Positions 16,683 through 25,442 of a stretch of DNA of 63,125 nt are shown piece after piece (position 1 is the first letter of the stretch; every line of letters begins with the position of its first letter). This DNA comes from UKL13-2 sp036394575 (GTDB lineage: Bacteria; Pseudomonadota; Gammaproteobacteria; Burkholderiales; Usitatibacteraceae). The DNA is taken from positions 1-63,125 of the forward strand of contig DASWEY010000065.1 of NCBI GenBank assembly GCA_036394575.1. The letters run 5' to 3'. Both the position numbers and the translations under genes were made by a program. The notes under the pieces are model-generated. The model saw nothing but the letters and a program-made list of their open reading frames with translations. It ran no database searches and was not told the DNA's origin.

Positions 16683-17606
16683 ATGAATTTTCATTTCTGT
16701 ATCTTCAATGCCGACCGGCCTGTGGGAAACCTTGCCACCGGCGCCGCCGTTCTCGTATTTGCGCTGCTGGCCGGCGCCGCCGCGGCCGGCCCCGCCGACG
16801 ATCTCTACAACCGCAAAAGCGACTGGGAACGCATGCAACGTCGCATGGACGACGCCGCCAACAATGTCGAGCGCTATCTGGATAAATCGCGAAAACTGCG
16901 CGAGATGGACAAGGCGGAACTCGCCTCGCTCATCAACCAGGTTTGCCGTCTCGATATCGCCCGCAACGACGACGAGGCCGACCGGCTTGCGAAATCGATG
17001 CGTGACAAGGTCGTCGATAACGTGCGTCGCGAATACGACAACCTCAACTCGGAAGCTGATCGCCTGATGGGCAATGAGATCGAGCGCGTGCTCAACGACG
17101 CCAAAAGCCTGCGCGACAACACCAAGGGCCTGACCTCCTACCCCGAAGTCAGGAATGACACCGAATCCCTGCTGCGCAATATGGGCGACCGGATCGACTC
17201 GTTCACCAGCCGCGTCTATGAACGATTCAGCACCGATTACCGCACCCTCGCCAACCTCAAGGAAGGTGTGATCAACGGCTCCAACAATCCGCGCATTCGC
17301 GCCGCGATGGAGTACGGCAAGGAAAAACATATCTACAACCAGCGCATCTGTGAAGAGAAGGAGCTTTCGCTGTCCTCGGGGCGGCCGGATTGCGTGTCCT
17401 TCCAGAAAGACAGCTGTACCGTCTGGGAATTCAAGCCGGACACCTACAGCGAAAGCGAAGCCCGCTCTCAGGCGGAACGGTATGTACGCGATGTGCAGGA
17501 CCGCTTCAAGGACGACCGCCGCGCGCTGGACAATTGCAAAAAAGACTCCAGCGGCAAGCCGATCTTCGAGGCCCGGGGCGTGACCTATCCTGCCTGCCGG
17601 CCCTGA
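16683..17606 (+). CDS. Exported protein with a PD-(D/E)XK-like motif
   Basis: 307 residues from the ATG at 16683, preceded by an AAAGGGG stretch. A hydrophobic export signal is at residues 17-36 (NLATGAAVLVFALLAGAAAA). A charged helical region follows (about 38-200). The C-terminal part contains RPDCVSFQKDSCTVWEFKPD: Asp236, then Glu249-Phe-Lys251, then SEARSQAERYVRDV. The spacing D-x12-ExK ahead of a Gln-containing helix is what restriction-endonuclease-fold nucleases show, including some secreted toxin nucleases. Extra cysteines (223, 237, 245, 285, 305) fit an oxidised, exported protein. Nuclease activity is inferred from the motif only. Confidence 0.6.
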   Translation: MNFHFCIFNADRPVGNLATGAAVLVFALLAGAAAAGPADDLYNRKSDWERMQRRMDDAANNVERYLDKSRKLREMDKAELASLINQVCRLDIARNDDEADRLAKSMRDKVVDNVRREYDNLNSEADRLMGNEIERVLNDAKSLRDNTKGLTSYPEVRNDTESLLRNMGDRIDSFTSRVYERFSTDYRTLANLKEGVINGSNNPRIRAAMEYGKEKHIYNQRICEEKELSLSSGRPDCVSFQKDSCTVWEFKPDTYSESEARSQAERYVRDVQDRFKDDRRALDNCKKDSSGKPIFEARGVTYPACRP

Positions 17607-17863
17607 GGCACCGTGTCCTGCCCCCTGATTGAGGGATCGCCTGGCGGCCCCAGCGCCTGAATTCCGTTTGAACAAATGAAGACGCTGCAAACGAAGGACG
17701 CAGACGCGCGATCCAGGCACGGCTTACCGCATTTAAAAATCAGTTAATGACCCTCTCAATCCAGCTATAGAGCGCGCCCGGGCGATGCACGCAGGATATT
17801 TTCGTCATCGACATGCGGTTGTAAGGGCTTTGAAATATCAATTTCATTTAAGGAGATTTTGAC

Positions 17864-19558
17864 ATGGCATATGGAACTGGAAAAAATGGGGACCCAGGCG
17901 ATTGGAGTCAAAGACCACCAATAAATGAAGAACCGCGAACCCCCGCGCAGCAACATCCAACACCACCCGTGCAAACCGCGCCACCGGCGGCGCGGCCCAA
18001 GGACAATGTGACACCAGACAGTATTTTTCGGCTGGCGATGGGCCTGCTTCCCTCGAATGAGGATGCCATCGGGTTTGCCAGTTGGCGCGCCGAGGTATTG
18101 CCGGCAATGGCCGACGATGTAATCAAGCTGAGTGGATTGAATACACAGGATTTCAACACGCATCTTGGCGCATGGGGCGTCGCGATCAAGGCGACAATGG
18201 ATGCGCTGAACCAGAAAAATGTTGCGGCGGTTCCTCCCGCTGGCGAACCATGCCCTCCCTTGCCCGGCAGTTGTTCGGATCCGACCTGCTCATCGCTGTT
18301 CGATGTCAATGATCTCGCCATTCGCGGACGAAAGACGGTGTCATCGAAGCGCATTTATTTCCCGATCATTTTTCCGGAGTTCCGCCTCGACAAAGCCCAG
18401 CAGTGGGGGCTCGGACAGAAAGTCGAATTCAGCCAGGAGTGGCGGCATGAAGGCTTCACGCTTGGCAGCCTCATCTCATCGTTTTCGCTTCTCCCAGCAG
18501 AAGAGGTCACCCTGGAGGTGAGCGCCTGGCAACGCAGCAAAAGCGAAATTCAGCAGGAGCAGGATGAGGCAACCAAACAGAGCCTTGAACAAGAACTCAA
18601 GCGAACCGATGAACAAACGATTTCAAATGAAGCCGCGAGCGAAAACGGCTGGTCGGTATCTGCAACGGCTGCAGTAAGTTACGGGCCGGTTTCCGCCAGC
18701 GCATCGGCGAGTGCCAATGGGAGTTCGAGCGATCGTGTCCAGCAGGCACAGCGGCATGTCCAGGAGTCAACGTCCCGTGCGACATCTGAAGTCTCCGCCA
18801 GGCGCGCGGTAAAGATTACGCACACTACAGAGTCGCAAACGGAACAAAAAAGCGTCCGCCGAATGAAGAATCCCAACCAATGCCACACGGTTACATTCAA
18901 TTTTTTCCAGGTCATCAAGCTCATAGACTTGCAAATGCGCTTCTTGAACGACGCGCCCGTCTTTTATTACCCAGGCCTTTTCCCTGCCACTTATACGAAC
19001 GGGCAACCGGTACGGATTCCCTACGAAGCCGTCGAGGCCTTTACTTCACCGTCGTTGTTTCTTACTCAATTTTTCGAGATCGATCGCGACCTCTCGCAGG
19101 AAATTCATGGCCTAGCCTTGCGCGTACGAATGGACGTTGGCCGCTCACCGGCAAGCGGCTTGCACGCGCTCGCCGAAGCCCTCGTAATTGCAGCGAAATA
19201 CTTGCTTCGGCTCGACCCGGCAGCGCACACCCGGGAGATCGCGGCGTTCATCAACAATTACGCAAGCTCGGCCACGAATCTGCGCGACAACGCCTTGCGC
19301 GACTATGGTCCCGGTAAAGGCGAAAGCCTCCAGCTCAATACACCGGGTGTCTACGTGGATTCGTTGCTCGGACGTTGCAGTGCCTGCGAGGATGAAATTA
19401 ACTCTGAGCGGTACGTGGCAATAAAGCGCGAAGACGCAGACCGGATGCAAATCGAAGGCGCCGCGAGCTTGCTTGAGCAGGAGGCTGAACGCCGGAAATT
19501 GCTCCTGAAGGCTAACCATCTTGAGCCTTTTGACCAGCCTGCAATGGCAAATCCCTAA
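17864..19558 (+). CDS. Unknown 564-residue protein, first of a pair
   Basis: No signal peptide. Residues 15-47 are Pro-rich. Residues 130-142 hold three cysteines (C130, C137, C142). A conserved-looking core begins near 185 (GQKVEFSQEWRHEGFTLGSLISSFSLLPAEEVTLEV), passes through a charged coil (225-260), a Ser/Ala/Gly stretch (264-288) and another coil, and reaches NPNQCHTVTFNFFQV (337-350). I recall this succession in other uncharacterised bacterial proteins but cannot name it. The ATG has a strong AAGGAG box. The next gene starts 10 bases after the stop. Confidence 0.65.
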   Translation: MAYGTGKNGDPGDWSQRPPINEEPRTPAQQHPTPPVQTAPPAARPKDNVTPDSIFRLAMGLLPSNEDAIGFASWRAEVLPAMADDVIKLSGLNTQDFNTHLGAWGVAIKATMDALNQKNVAAVPPAGEPCPPLPGSCSDPTCSSLFDVNDLAIRGRKTVSSKRIYFPIIFPEFRLDKAQQWGLGQKVEFSQEWRHEGFTLGSLISSFSLLPAEEVTLEVSAWQRSKSEIQQEQDEATKQSLEQELKRTDEQTISNEAASENGWSVSATAAVSYGPVSASASASANGSSSDRVQQAQRHVQESTSRATSEVSARRAVKITHTTESQTEQKSVRRMKNPNQCHTVTFNFFQVIKLIDLQMRFLNDAPVFYYPGLFPATYTNGQPVRIPYEAVEAFTSPSLFLTQFFEIDRDLSQEIHGLALRVRMDVGRSPASGLHALAEALVIAAKYLLRLDPAAHTREIAAFINNYASSATNLRDNALRDYGPGKGESLQLNTPGVYVDSLLGRCSACEDEINSERYVAIKREDADRMQIEGAASLLEQEAERRKLLLKANHLEPFDQPAMANP

Positions 19559-19567
19559 GGCAATTCA

Positions 19568-20668
19568 ATGGATGCCCAAACGCAGAATTGGCTGCGCGAA
19601 AGCCTGGTCTTTCGCATCAATGAGTCGCGGGTACGAAAAGTCGAGTTCGCGACGTTGCCGGCGGATATGTGCATGCTCGCCGCGCAACAAGTCAATGAGG
19701 TGCGACTGAACGCACTTGAGGCGCCAAAGGAGGTCGGCTGGGACAATATTGCTTTCGAGTTTGTGCTGGGATTTGTCATCAATTCCAGCTTCATGGAAAA
19801 GCTCTCGGCGAAATTCTTTCAGAAAATCTACGGCTCAATCCTCAGTTCGCAACTTGCCCTCAAAGTCCTTCCTAAGAGTCTGTTCGGCACTGCCGCAGCA
19901 AAAATTGCGGCGAAAAGTACCGGCTCGATATTCCAGGCGGCGGCAGGCAAACCGCATTTCGACGCGCTCGGCGAGGCCGAAAGAGTACTTGCTCAAGAAC
20001 TCAGGAAATACGTGAACCTGAATCCCGCCACAAAGGAGACGCTAAAGCTTTATGCGAGCGGTATAAATGAGCTGGTAGCGGAATCGAAGAATGCCTCCGC
20101 TATCGTCAAAGCCGTAAAGGATGGCGCCAAGAAAGGACCGCCAAAAAAAGTTCCAGAACTTTCCGCCACAGACGGCGCATCCGTCGTGGTGATGGAACAC
20201 TTCGCAAGCGCGGCCCGGGCGCAGCGGCTGCATATCGAGTCACTCCACAACCAGTACGAGCTGATCGCGCGTACGCTCCCTTTGAGGGAAGAAACCATCA
20301 TTCAGATAGACCAGATGTTCGACCTGAACGCTATCGTCGATAGCGGCAAGGAAGCATTTAATCTGGATCAAATCACCTCAGGCATGCGGATTCGTCTGGA
20401 AGCCATGATCTGGGCAATCCATCTTGGCTTTTCGCGCGAGCTGAAAATACCGGATATTTCGCCAAATTCCATTACCGACTATGACGTGTTCCGACCCAGT
20501 ATCGACGGCAAGATTGTGCGCTACCTGTTCACGCGATTCGGACCATTGGTAGAGGCCTATCACCGCCAACGGGGCGATCGCGTTTCCATGTCGGAAAGGG
20601 AAACCACAACCTCACGGGCAAACGCACTTCGCAATTACTTTTGGGCTATTGGCGACGAGTTCAAATGA
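19568..20668 (+). CDS. Unknown 366-residue protein, second of a pair
   Basis: No signal peptide. It is mostly helical by appearance, with a moderately hydrophobic stretch at about 58-115 (IAFEFVLGFVINSS, then SSQLALKVLPKSLFG). A lysine-rich segment is near 185-195 (DGAKKGPPKKVPEL). The last third contains RIRLEAMIWAIHLGFSREL. It was not assigned to a family. The 10-base spacing from the upstream gene indicates one transcript and probably one complex. Confidence 0.6.
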   Translation: MDAQTQNWLRESLVFRINESRVRKVEFATLPADMCMLAAQQVNEVRLNALEAPKEVGWDNIAFEFVLGFVINSSFMEKLSAKFFQKIYGSILSSQLALKVLPKSLFGTAAAKIAAKSTGSIFQAAAGKPHFDALGEAERVLAQELRKYVNLNPATKETLKLYASGINELVAESKNASAIVKAVKDGAKKGPPKKVPELSATDGASVVVMEHFASAARAQRLHIESLHNQYELIARTLPLREETIIQIDQMFDLNAIVDSGKEAFNLDQITSGMRIRLEAMIWAIHLGFSRELKIPDISPNSITDYDVFRPSIDGKIVRYLFTRFGPLVEAYHRQRGDRVSMSERETTTSRANALRNYFWAIGDEFK

Positions 20669-20772
20669 CGCGACCGGCAGAAGCGGAATCCACGCCGCCG
20701 CACTGTTCAAATGCGCCAGGACTCTATATAAGCAACCGAAGGGGCTCAGGCAGCGGGCTTGCGTTTCCGTAA

Positions 20773-20836
20773 ACGCAGAACGCCATTTGGCGCGGCTTTT
20801 GGAGCATTTTTGGCCGGAAAGGCGCGCCAATGCTGG
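20773..20836. repeat. Family B palindrome, copy 4
   Basis: Begins ACGCAGAACGCCATTTGGCG and ends AGGCGCGCCAATGCTGGGG. It is close to the family B consensus and lies 62 bases from a full family A copy. Confidence 0.8.
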
Positions 20837-20898
20837 GGTTTCATTTTTATTCGATGCGGGATAACGCCAACCATTGCGGCCACCGCAAAATAATCACT

Positions 20899-20983
20899 GT
20901 CATCCCGGATTCAGTCCGGGATCCAATTTGGGCTCAACGCGAGTGCAAACAGAAATTGGGCCCCGGACTAAATCCGGGGCGAC
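20899..20983. repeat. Family A palindrome, copy 2
   Basis: Full-length element. The left arm is GTCATCCCGGATTCAGTCC and the right arm GGACTAAATCCGGGGCGAC, joined by a spacer containing CAACGCGAGTGC. Confidence 0.8.
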
Positions 20984-21058
20984 AACTCAAGTTTTGGTTT
21001 CATCGCAAATTGCAAGCATCAAGCGTTGATGAAATTCCAGGCGCCCTCCAAACCTTCA

Positions 21059-21130
21059 CTGTCATCCCGGCTCATTTTTGTTGCACGTCCGGGATCCAAT
21101 TTTGTATCCACGCGAGTGCGAACAGAGATT
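21059..21130. repeat. Interrupted family A half
   Basis: GTCATCCCGG and GTCCGGGATCC are separated by an extra TTTTTGTTGCAC-type insert. The spacer CACGCGAGTGCGAACAGA is retained, but the right arm is absent. Confidence 0.55.
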
Positions 21131-21141
21131 AATGGGCAAAG

Positions 21142-21180
21142 AAAACGGCGGGCTATTTTTGTATAGGTCCGCCGTTTTTA
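21142..21180. terminator. Terminator hairpin past the M28 peptidase gene
   Basis: AAAACGGCGG and CCGCCGTTTT flank a 17-base loop, with T-runs on both strands. It lies 24 bases beyond the peptidase stop. A 22-base string including its left arm (21132-21153) recurs exactly at 27180-27201. Confidence 0.65.
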
Positions 21181-21204
21181 TATCAACACAGTCTGGAAAA
21201 ACGG

Positions 21205-22425
21205 CTACTTCTTCACCTTCGCCCCCGCCAACCCCGCCACTGCCCCTAGCGTCGTCTGCGCTGCGTTCAGGCCCAGCAGAAAATCCTTGTCGGAGTAGCT
21301 GGAGAACAAATCCGTCGCCTGGTGGTAGTTGGGGTTCCAGCCGGCGCCGATTTGCATGCCGCGTTCGTTTTCGCGCAGGCTGATCGCCGGCACCAGGTCC
21401 TTGAAGGGATCAGAGTCGGTGTTCGTCATATGGTGGCCGACGGCAGCGGGATAGTCGGTCGCGTATTTCTCGTTGGCGTCGCGGAAAACGTACGCGAGCT
21501 TCGCGGCCTGCTCGCCAAACTTGGTGTCCATACGGAATTCGATATTCACGTCCGCCTCCGGCCGCTGCTCAGGGTTCACACTTCCATCCGCGCGGGGCAT
21601 GCCGTGGTCCCACATCATCATGTCGTGCTGGATCATGCCCAGCCATTTGGGCTCGGGGTATTTGCCGGATCCCACCGGCGATTCCTTGCCTTGTAGCGCG
21701 AAGCGTTGTTCAACGTAGGCCTTGGCGCCGTTGAGCCCGGTCTCTTCGTTATTCCACAGCACGAAGCGGATCGAGCGATCGGTGATCACGTCCGGGCTGC
21801 TGAACACGCGCGCCAGTTCCATCACCAGCGCCGTGCCGGAACCATCGTCATCTGCCGCCTCGCCCCAGCCGTGGCCGTCCATATGCGCGCCGACGATATA
21901 CATTTCCTCCGGATGCGTGCTGCCGACCTTGGTGCAGAACACCTCCTCGCGCGGCCCGTTCGTCGCGGGTTGGGAATTGAGCTTGCGCAATACGGGATCG
22001 GTCTGCTTCTCCGCATCTTCATTCACCGACACCGGCCCCACGTTGCCGCGCATGCGCGAATCGCCCACGTTCTTGCGGATTTCCCCGCTCGCGATCACCG
22101 GCGAAAGCGGAGCCGGCGCCCGGTAATTGCGCGCAGGCTGTTCGAAGACGTATTTAATCCGCTCGGTATTGGTACAGCCGTAACTCTTGAGCTGCGCCTC
22201 GATCCAGTCAACCGCCGCGCGGTTGCGGTCAGTGCCCTGCCGGCGGTCACCGAACTGGGTCAGGCCCTTGATGGTGGCCTTGTACTTGGCGAGCTCCAGA
22301 CGACCGACCATGGTTTTGACGGGGTCGACTTTGGCGGGCTCGGTTTGGGCGAATGCAGGTGCGGACAAGGCAACAGCCAGGCTGGAGGCGAGGAGAATAT
22401 TTTTGCGCATGGTGGTTTTGGTCAC
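21205..22425 (-). CDS. Exported M28-family aminopeptidase
   Basis: 406 residues from a GTG at 22425; the ATG at 22410 is equally possible, since neither has a clear ribosome site. The signal peptide is KNILLASSLAVALSAPAFAQ. The zinc-peptidase motifs are in order: GAHMDGHG (His181, Asp183), ADDDGSG (bridging Asp193), NNEETG (catalytic Glu227 and ligand Glu228), and NPNYHQATD near residue 370 with the last His. M28 enzymes are two-zinc exopeptidases. The protein would act in the periplasm or outside the cell, trimming peptides. It is transcribed alone. Confidence 0.85.
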   Translation of the reverse strand: MTKTTMRKNILLASSLAVALSAPAFAQTEPAKVDPVKTMVGRLELAKYKATIKGLTQFGDRRQGTDRNRAAVDWIEAQLKSYGCTNTERIKYVFEQPARNYRAPAPLSPVIASGEIRKNVGDSRMRGNVGPVSVNEDAEKQTDPVLRKLNSQPATNGPREEVFCTKVGSTHPEEMYIVGAHMDGHGWGEAADDDGSGTALVMELARVFSSPDVITDRSIRFVLWNNEETGLNGAKAYVEQRFALQGKESPVGSGKYPEPKWLGMIQHDMMMWDHGMPRADGSVNPEQRPEADVNIEFRMDTKFGEQAAKLAYVFRDANEKYATDYPAAVGHHMTNTDSDPFKDLVPAISLRENERGMQIGAGWNPNYHQATDLFSSYSDKDFLLGLNAAQTTLGAVAGLAGAKVKK

Positions 22426-22540
22426 AGAGGTTTAGAAAGGTAGGCCGAGCTAATCATAGCGAAAACGGCGGAGCCCGGGGCGTGTCCTCAGGAGCGGAAC
22501 ACATTGGTCGATCTTGTCACGGACGCCAACAGTGGCACTA

Positions 22541-22602
22541 CGCAGAACGCCATTTGGCGCGCCTTTTGGAGCATTTTTGGCCCAGAAGGCGCGCCAATGC
22601 TG
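22541..22602. repeat. Family B palindrome, copy 5
   Basis: Starts CGCAGAACGCCATTTGGCGC and ends AGGCGCGCCAATGCTGG. No family A element is near. Confidence 0.75.
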
Positions 22603-22835
22603 GAGATCGGAATTCCTGGCCTTAAGGCATTACGGACTGTTTTTGGCAACACCAAAACATTCACGTTCCCGCCGACAGGTCCAATCAATTGGCCGGCAAA
22701 AACAGCATGGCGTAGTCAGCCCCTTTCATTTTTTGCCTAGCTTAGAGGCCAACTGCATTCTTCAAACATGCAGAGTGTCCGATCTACTCGATCGCCTCAA
22801 TTAAGGGATGGCTGATTAGCCTCAAACGAAAACTT

Positions 22836-22855
22836 ACCCACCCGCACAGGTGGGT
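22836..22855. repeat. Family C hairpin, copy 4
   Basis: ACCCACCCGCACAGGTGGGT, slightly imperfect. It lies 160 bases upstream of the cytolysin start. Confidence 0.45.
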
Positions 22856-23018
22856 TCGCGCAAATTCGACTCGCCTAGAATCGCCACCGCAGTTCACACA
22901 AATTCACAGTATTTCACATACATGTGACAAACGTTCGGCGCGCATCTGGCAAGGCAATCAAGTCAATGTCCGTCATTTATGGGCGCAGTCCTGCCCTAAT
23001 CAAGTATGGGAGCGATTC

Positions 23019-24488
23019 ATGAATCAAGTAAGAAATGTGGCACGCAAACTAGCGGCCACCGTGCTGCTTGCGTCAGCTGGACTGACGTCGTTTTTAGCAT
23101 CCGGTCAGTCCAGTCCAGCGCCTGTTGACGCCTTCGTCTACGGACTATCCTACGATCCGCGAGTTTTGCTCGCCACGAGGGAGAATGGTGCTACTGAGGC
23201 TTTGCCAGGACGAGAAGGTGATGGCAACAAGGTCATCATTTGCACAAACAAGACACGCGACCTCACCAAGGAGCTGAGCGAGGTCACAATCCTCTCGCCA
23301 GTGACGGGCGTTGTCTTCCCCGGGGCCCTGGTACGCGCAAACCGTAATCTGGCCGACGGCAAGCCCGATGCAATCACACTTCCCAGGTCAGCAATTACCC
23401 TGCGCATTGATCTGCCGGGCATGGGTAACGCCGGCACCATCACGGTCGATAACCCGACTAACTCGAGCGTACAAGGCGCAATCGATGAAGCACTTAAGGC
23501 CTGGCTCAACAAGGGGACCAGTTTCGAGAATGCGGCACGCAGCAAGCTTGAAGTGAAAAAAGGCTTTTCAACGCAGCAGCTGGCTCTCGAGCTGGGGTTT
23601 AATTCCAAGTGGGCGGAAAATGAAATCACATCGCATATGGATGTGAAGAACAACTCCAAGCGCACCACCAGCATGCTGCTGTTCAAGCAGATTTTCTATT
23701 CCGTCACCATGGACCTGCCGCAAAAGCCAAGCCAGGTATGGGCGCCTTCAGTCGATCTCGGCGAAGTTCGTCAGGTTCTCAACGCAGGGAACCCACCGGC
23801 ATACATCCGCAGCGTCGATTACGGCCGCATCATCCTAGTTCGGATGGATACGAACTCGGCACAGACATCGGCCGATGTCGAGGGCACGCTCAAGTATGTG
23901 ACCACTGGCGGTGCAGAATTCGATAGCGAAACAAAGAACAAATTCGAGAAGATCTCGCGCGAATCCACCTTCACCGTCATGACGCTCGGCGGAAACGCAA
24001 AGATTGCCGCCAACATCACCGGTGAACAGGCAAAAGCATCTCTCGACGCCATTCGCAAGGGCGCGGTATTCGGCAAAAACAATGCAGGCTATCCGATTGC
24101 GTACACCGTCGCATTCCTGAAGGATCACCAGTTCGCAAAGATGGCCTTCTCCACCTCTTACAACGAAGCGGAATGCACCGAATACAACAACGGCTTTGTC
24201 CGCGTAAAGCATGACGGCGGCTACGTCGGGAAATTCAAGGTTGTCTGGAGCGAAGGTGGCGCGCCGAAGCAATGGGAGTCTGGCGAAACGACCAGCGGCT
24301 ATCAGTACACGCTCCCGCTACCTGGTGATGCGAAAGGTGTCCAGTTGCAAGCATGGGGCGCAACGGGCCTCGTCTGGGAACCCTGGCGCGAGGCCATGAA
24401 CCGCGTCGAAAACGGGCCCACGAATAAATGCTATCGGATCACAGGCACGACCTTGGCGCCGGGCTGGGATTATTCCTGCCCGAACTAA
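23019..24488 (+). CDS. Cholesterol-dependent (thiol-activated) cytolysin homologue
   Basis: 489 residues with a signal peptide (LAATVLLASAGLTSFLASGQ). Family landmarks run the full length: VVFPGALVRANRNLADGKP (98-116), a NPTNSSVQGAI segment, LFKQIFYSVTMDLPQKPS (221-238), PPAYIRSVDYGRIILVRMDT (259-278), the strand-twist pair Gly324-Gly325 in LGGNA, FLKDHQFAKM (366-375) and ITGTTLAP with the Thr478-Leu479 sterol-sensing pair. The undecapeptide is GATGLVWEPWR (447-457) against the classical ECTGLAWEWWR, so the Cys is Ala and one Trp is Pro. The protein would form large pores in sterol-containing membranes. Such proteins are typical of Gram-positives and rare in Gram-negatives. Lower GC than its flanks suggests acquisition. 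Confidence 0.9.
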   Translation: MNQVRNVARKLAATVLLASAGLTSFLASGQSSPAPVDAFVYGLSYDPRVLLATRENGATEALPGREGDGNKVIICTNKTRDLTKELSEVTILSPVTGVVFPGALVRANRNLADGKPDAITLPRSAITLRIDLPGMGNAGTITVDNPTNSSVQGAIDEALKAWLNKGTSFENAARSKLEVKKGFSTQQLALELGFNSKWAENEITSHMDVKNNSKRTTSMLLFKQIFYSVTMDLPQKPSQVWAPSVDLGEVRQVLNAGNPPAYIRSVDYGRIILVRMDTNSAQTSADVEGTLKYVTTGGAEFDSETKNKFEKISRESTFTVMTLGGNAKIAANITGEQAKASLDAIRKGAVFGKNNAGYPIAYTVAFLKDHQFAKMAFSTSYNEAECTEYNNGFVRVKHDGGYVGKFKVVWSEGGAPKQWESGETTSGYQYTLPLPGDAKGVQLQAWGATGLVWEPWREAMNRVENGPTNKCYRITGTTLAPGWDYSCPN

Positions 24489-24800
24489 CAAGGCCGAAGT
24501 TGTAATTGCCGACCGAGCCAGCTAAATGGACATCCAGGATGTTGGCTCGGCAATGATCACCCCGCATATTTCGCGACCGCCGATAGCAAACGTTCGCAAT
24601 CGCCAAATTGCAGCATCCCGGTAGCAAAACGGATGCGAAATTAATGCGGCAATGGCCACGGCCAATGCAGGTCGGCTTCTTTCGGATTTCCCGATTGATT
24701 CGATCCGCGCCGATATCAACATTGAAAGTGGCCGCGCCATTTTTAGAAACAAATTCGAATATCCAATTCAACAACTTTGTATTGCTAAAGGAAATTCAAC
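24489..24800. other. 312-base gap after the cytolysin
   Basis: Beyond the inverted repeat at 24513-24550 the gap shows only A/T-richer sequence leading to the AGGA box of the next gene. Confidence 0.45.
24513..24550. terminator. Inverted repeat after the cytolysin gene
   Basis: CCGAGCCA and TGGCTCGG flank a 22-base loop, 25 bases past the stop. There is no T-run, so it is a weak terminator candidate. Confidence 0.35.
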
Positions 24801-25232
24801 ATGAACAGAACCATTGTATGCGCCTCGTACTTGGCGGCCCTCGTCTGCTCTTTCGCCACATTGAGCGCTATTGCTGACGGAACAAAACCTGTTACGAAAG
24901 GTCCGGTCATCCGCGGCGTCACTCTGCCAGGTCCGGTCGGCGCGCGCGGCACCCCAACGGGAAGGACGTGCGATTTCGCTGGTGAAGATGTAGCACCGAG
25001 CGGCACTATGACCGGTGCAAGCGTAAATTGTGGAGCGGGAAGAACAGCACAGGACCTAGTTAACAGTTTGCCGCCACGATTCAATGCATATTGCATCGTT
25101 TCCAGCGCCGACAAAGTAAAGAGCGCACGAATCATTGCCGCTCCAATTCCGGGAAACGCTGACCACTGCGATCTATCCGGCATAAAACCAAACGATGCGG
25201 CAAGCCAGTTCAAGGGCGCCCTTTGGCGCTGA
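24801..25232 (+). CDS. Small exported protein next to the cytolysin
   Basis: 143 residues. The signal peptide is ASYLAALVCSFATLSAIADG. The mature part starts with a Pro/Gly/Lys/Thr-rich stretch (TKPVTKGPVIRGVTLPGPVG) and has four cysteines (in GRTCDF, SVNCGAG, NAYCIV and DHCDL), enough for two disulfides. No known domain was recognised. AGGA precedes the ATG. Position behind the cytolysin and similar base composition suggest that it travelled with it; a role in its folding, release or immunity is only speculation. Confidence 0.65.
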   Translation: MNRTIVCASYLAALVCSFATLSAIADGTKPVTKGPVIRGVTLPGPVGARGTPTGRTCDFAGEDVAPSGTMTGASVNCGAGRTAQDLVNSLPPRFNAYCIVSSADKVKSARIIAAPIPGNADHCDLSGIKPNDAASQFKGALWR

Positions 25233-25257
25233 TTACCGTCGCGCGCGGCTGACGTCT

Positions 25258-25292
25258 ATGGCGAATGAAAAACATTGAACCACATTCGCCAT
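25258..25292. terminator. Perfect 10-base inverted repeat between exported genes
   Basis: ATGGCGAATG and CATTCGCCAT with a 15-base A-rich loop, 25 bases past the stop. It is a stem without a T-run. Confidence 0.4.
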
Positions 25293-25442
25293 CCCTGTTG
25301 GATCACTGGGAGTCCTGCCGCCTCGCGGCAATCATTCCCGCCTCTGAAGGCGTTCAGCACCTGCGACTTTTGGTCTAAACATTTTCTGCTGCGAAAGTGG
25401 TGGAAAGCCTACGTGCAAAAAATTATTTGGAGGACTTGTTCC

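Larger units (their letters stand above)
20669..21204. other. 536-base gap dense in repeats
   Basis: Contains family B copy 4, a full family A copy, an interrupted family A half and a terminator. No gene was seen. Confidence 0.55.
22426..23018. other. 593-base gap upstream of the cytolysin
   Basis: Holds family B copy 5 and a family C hairpin. The last 150 bases are less G+C-rich (CACAAATTCACAGTATTTCAC) and should carry the cytolysin promoter, but no clear -35/-10 pair was identified. Confidence 0.45.
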
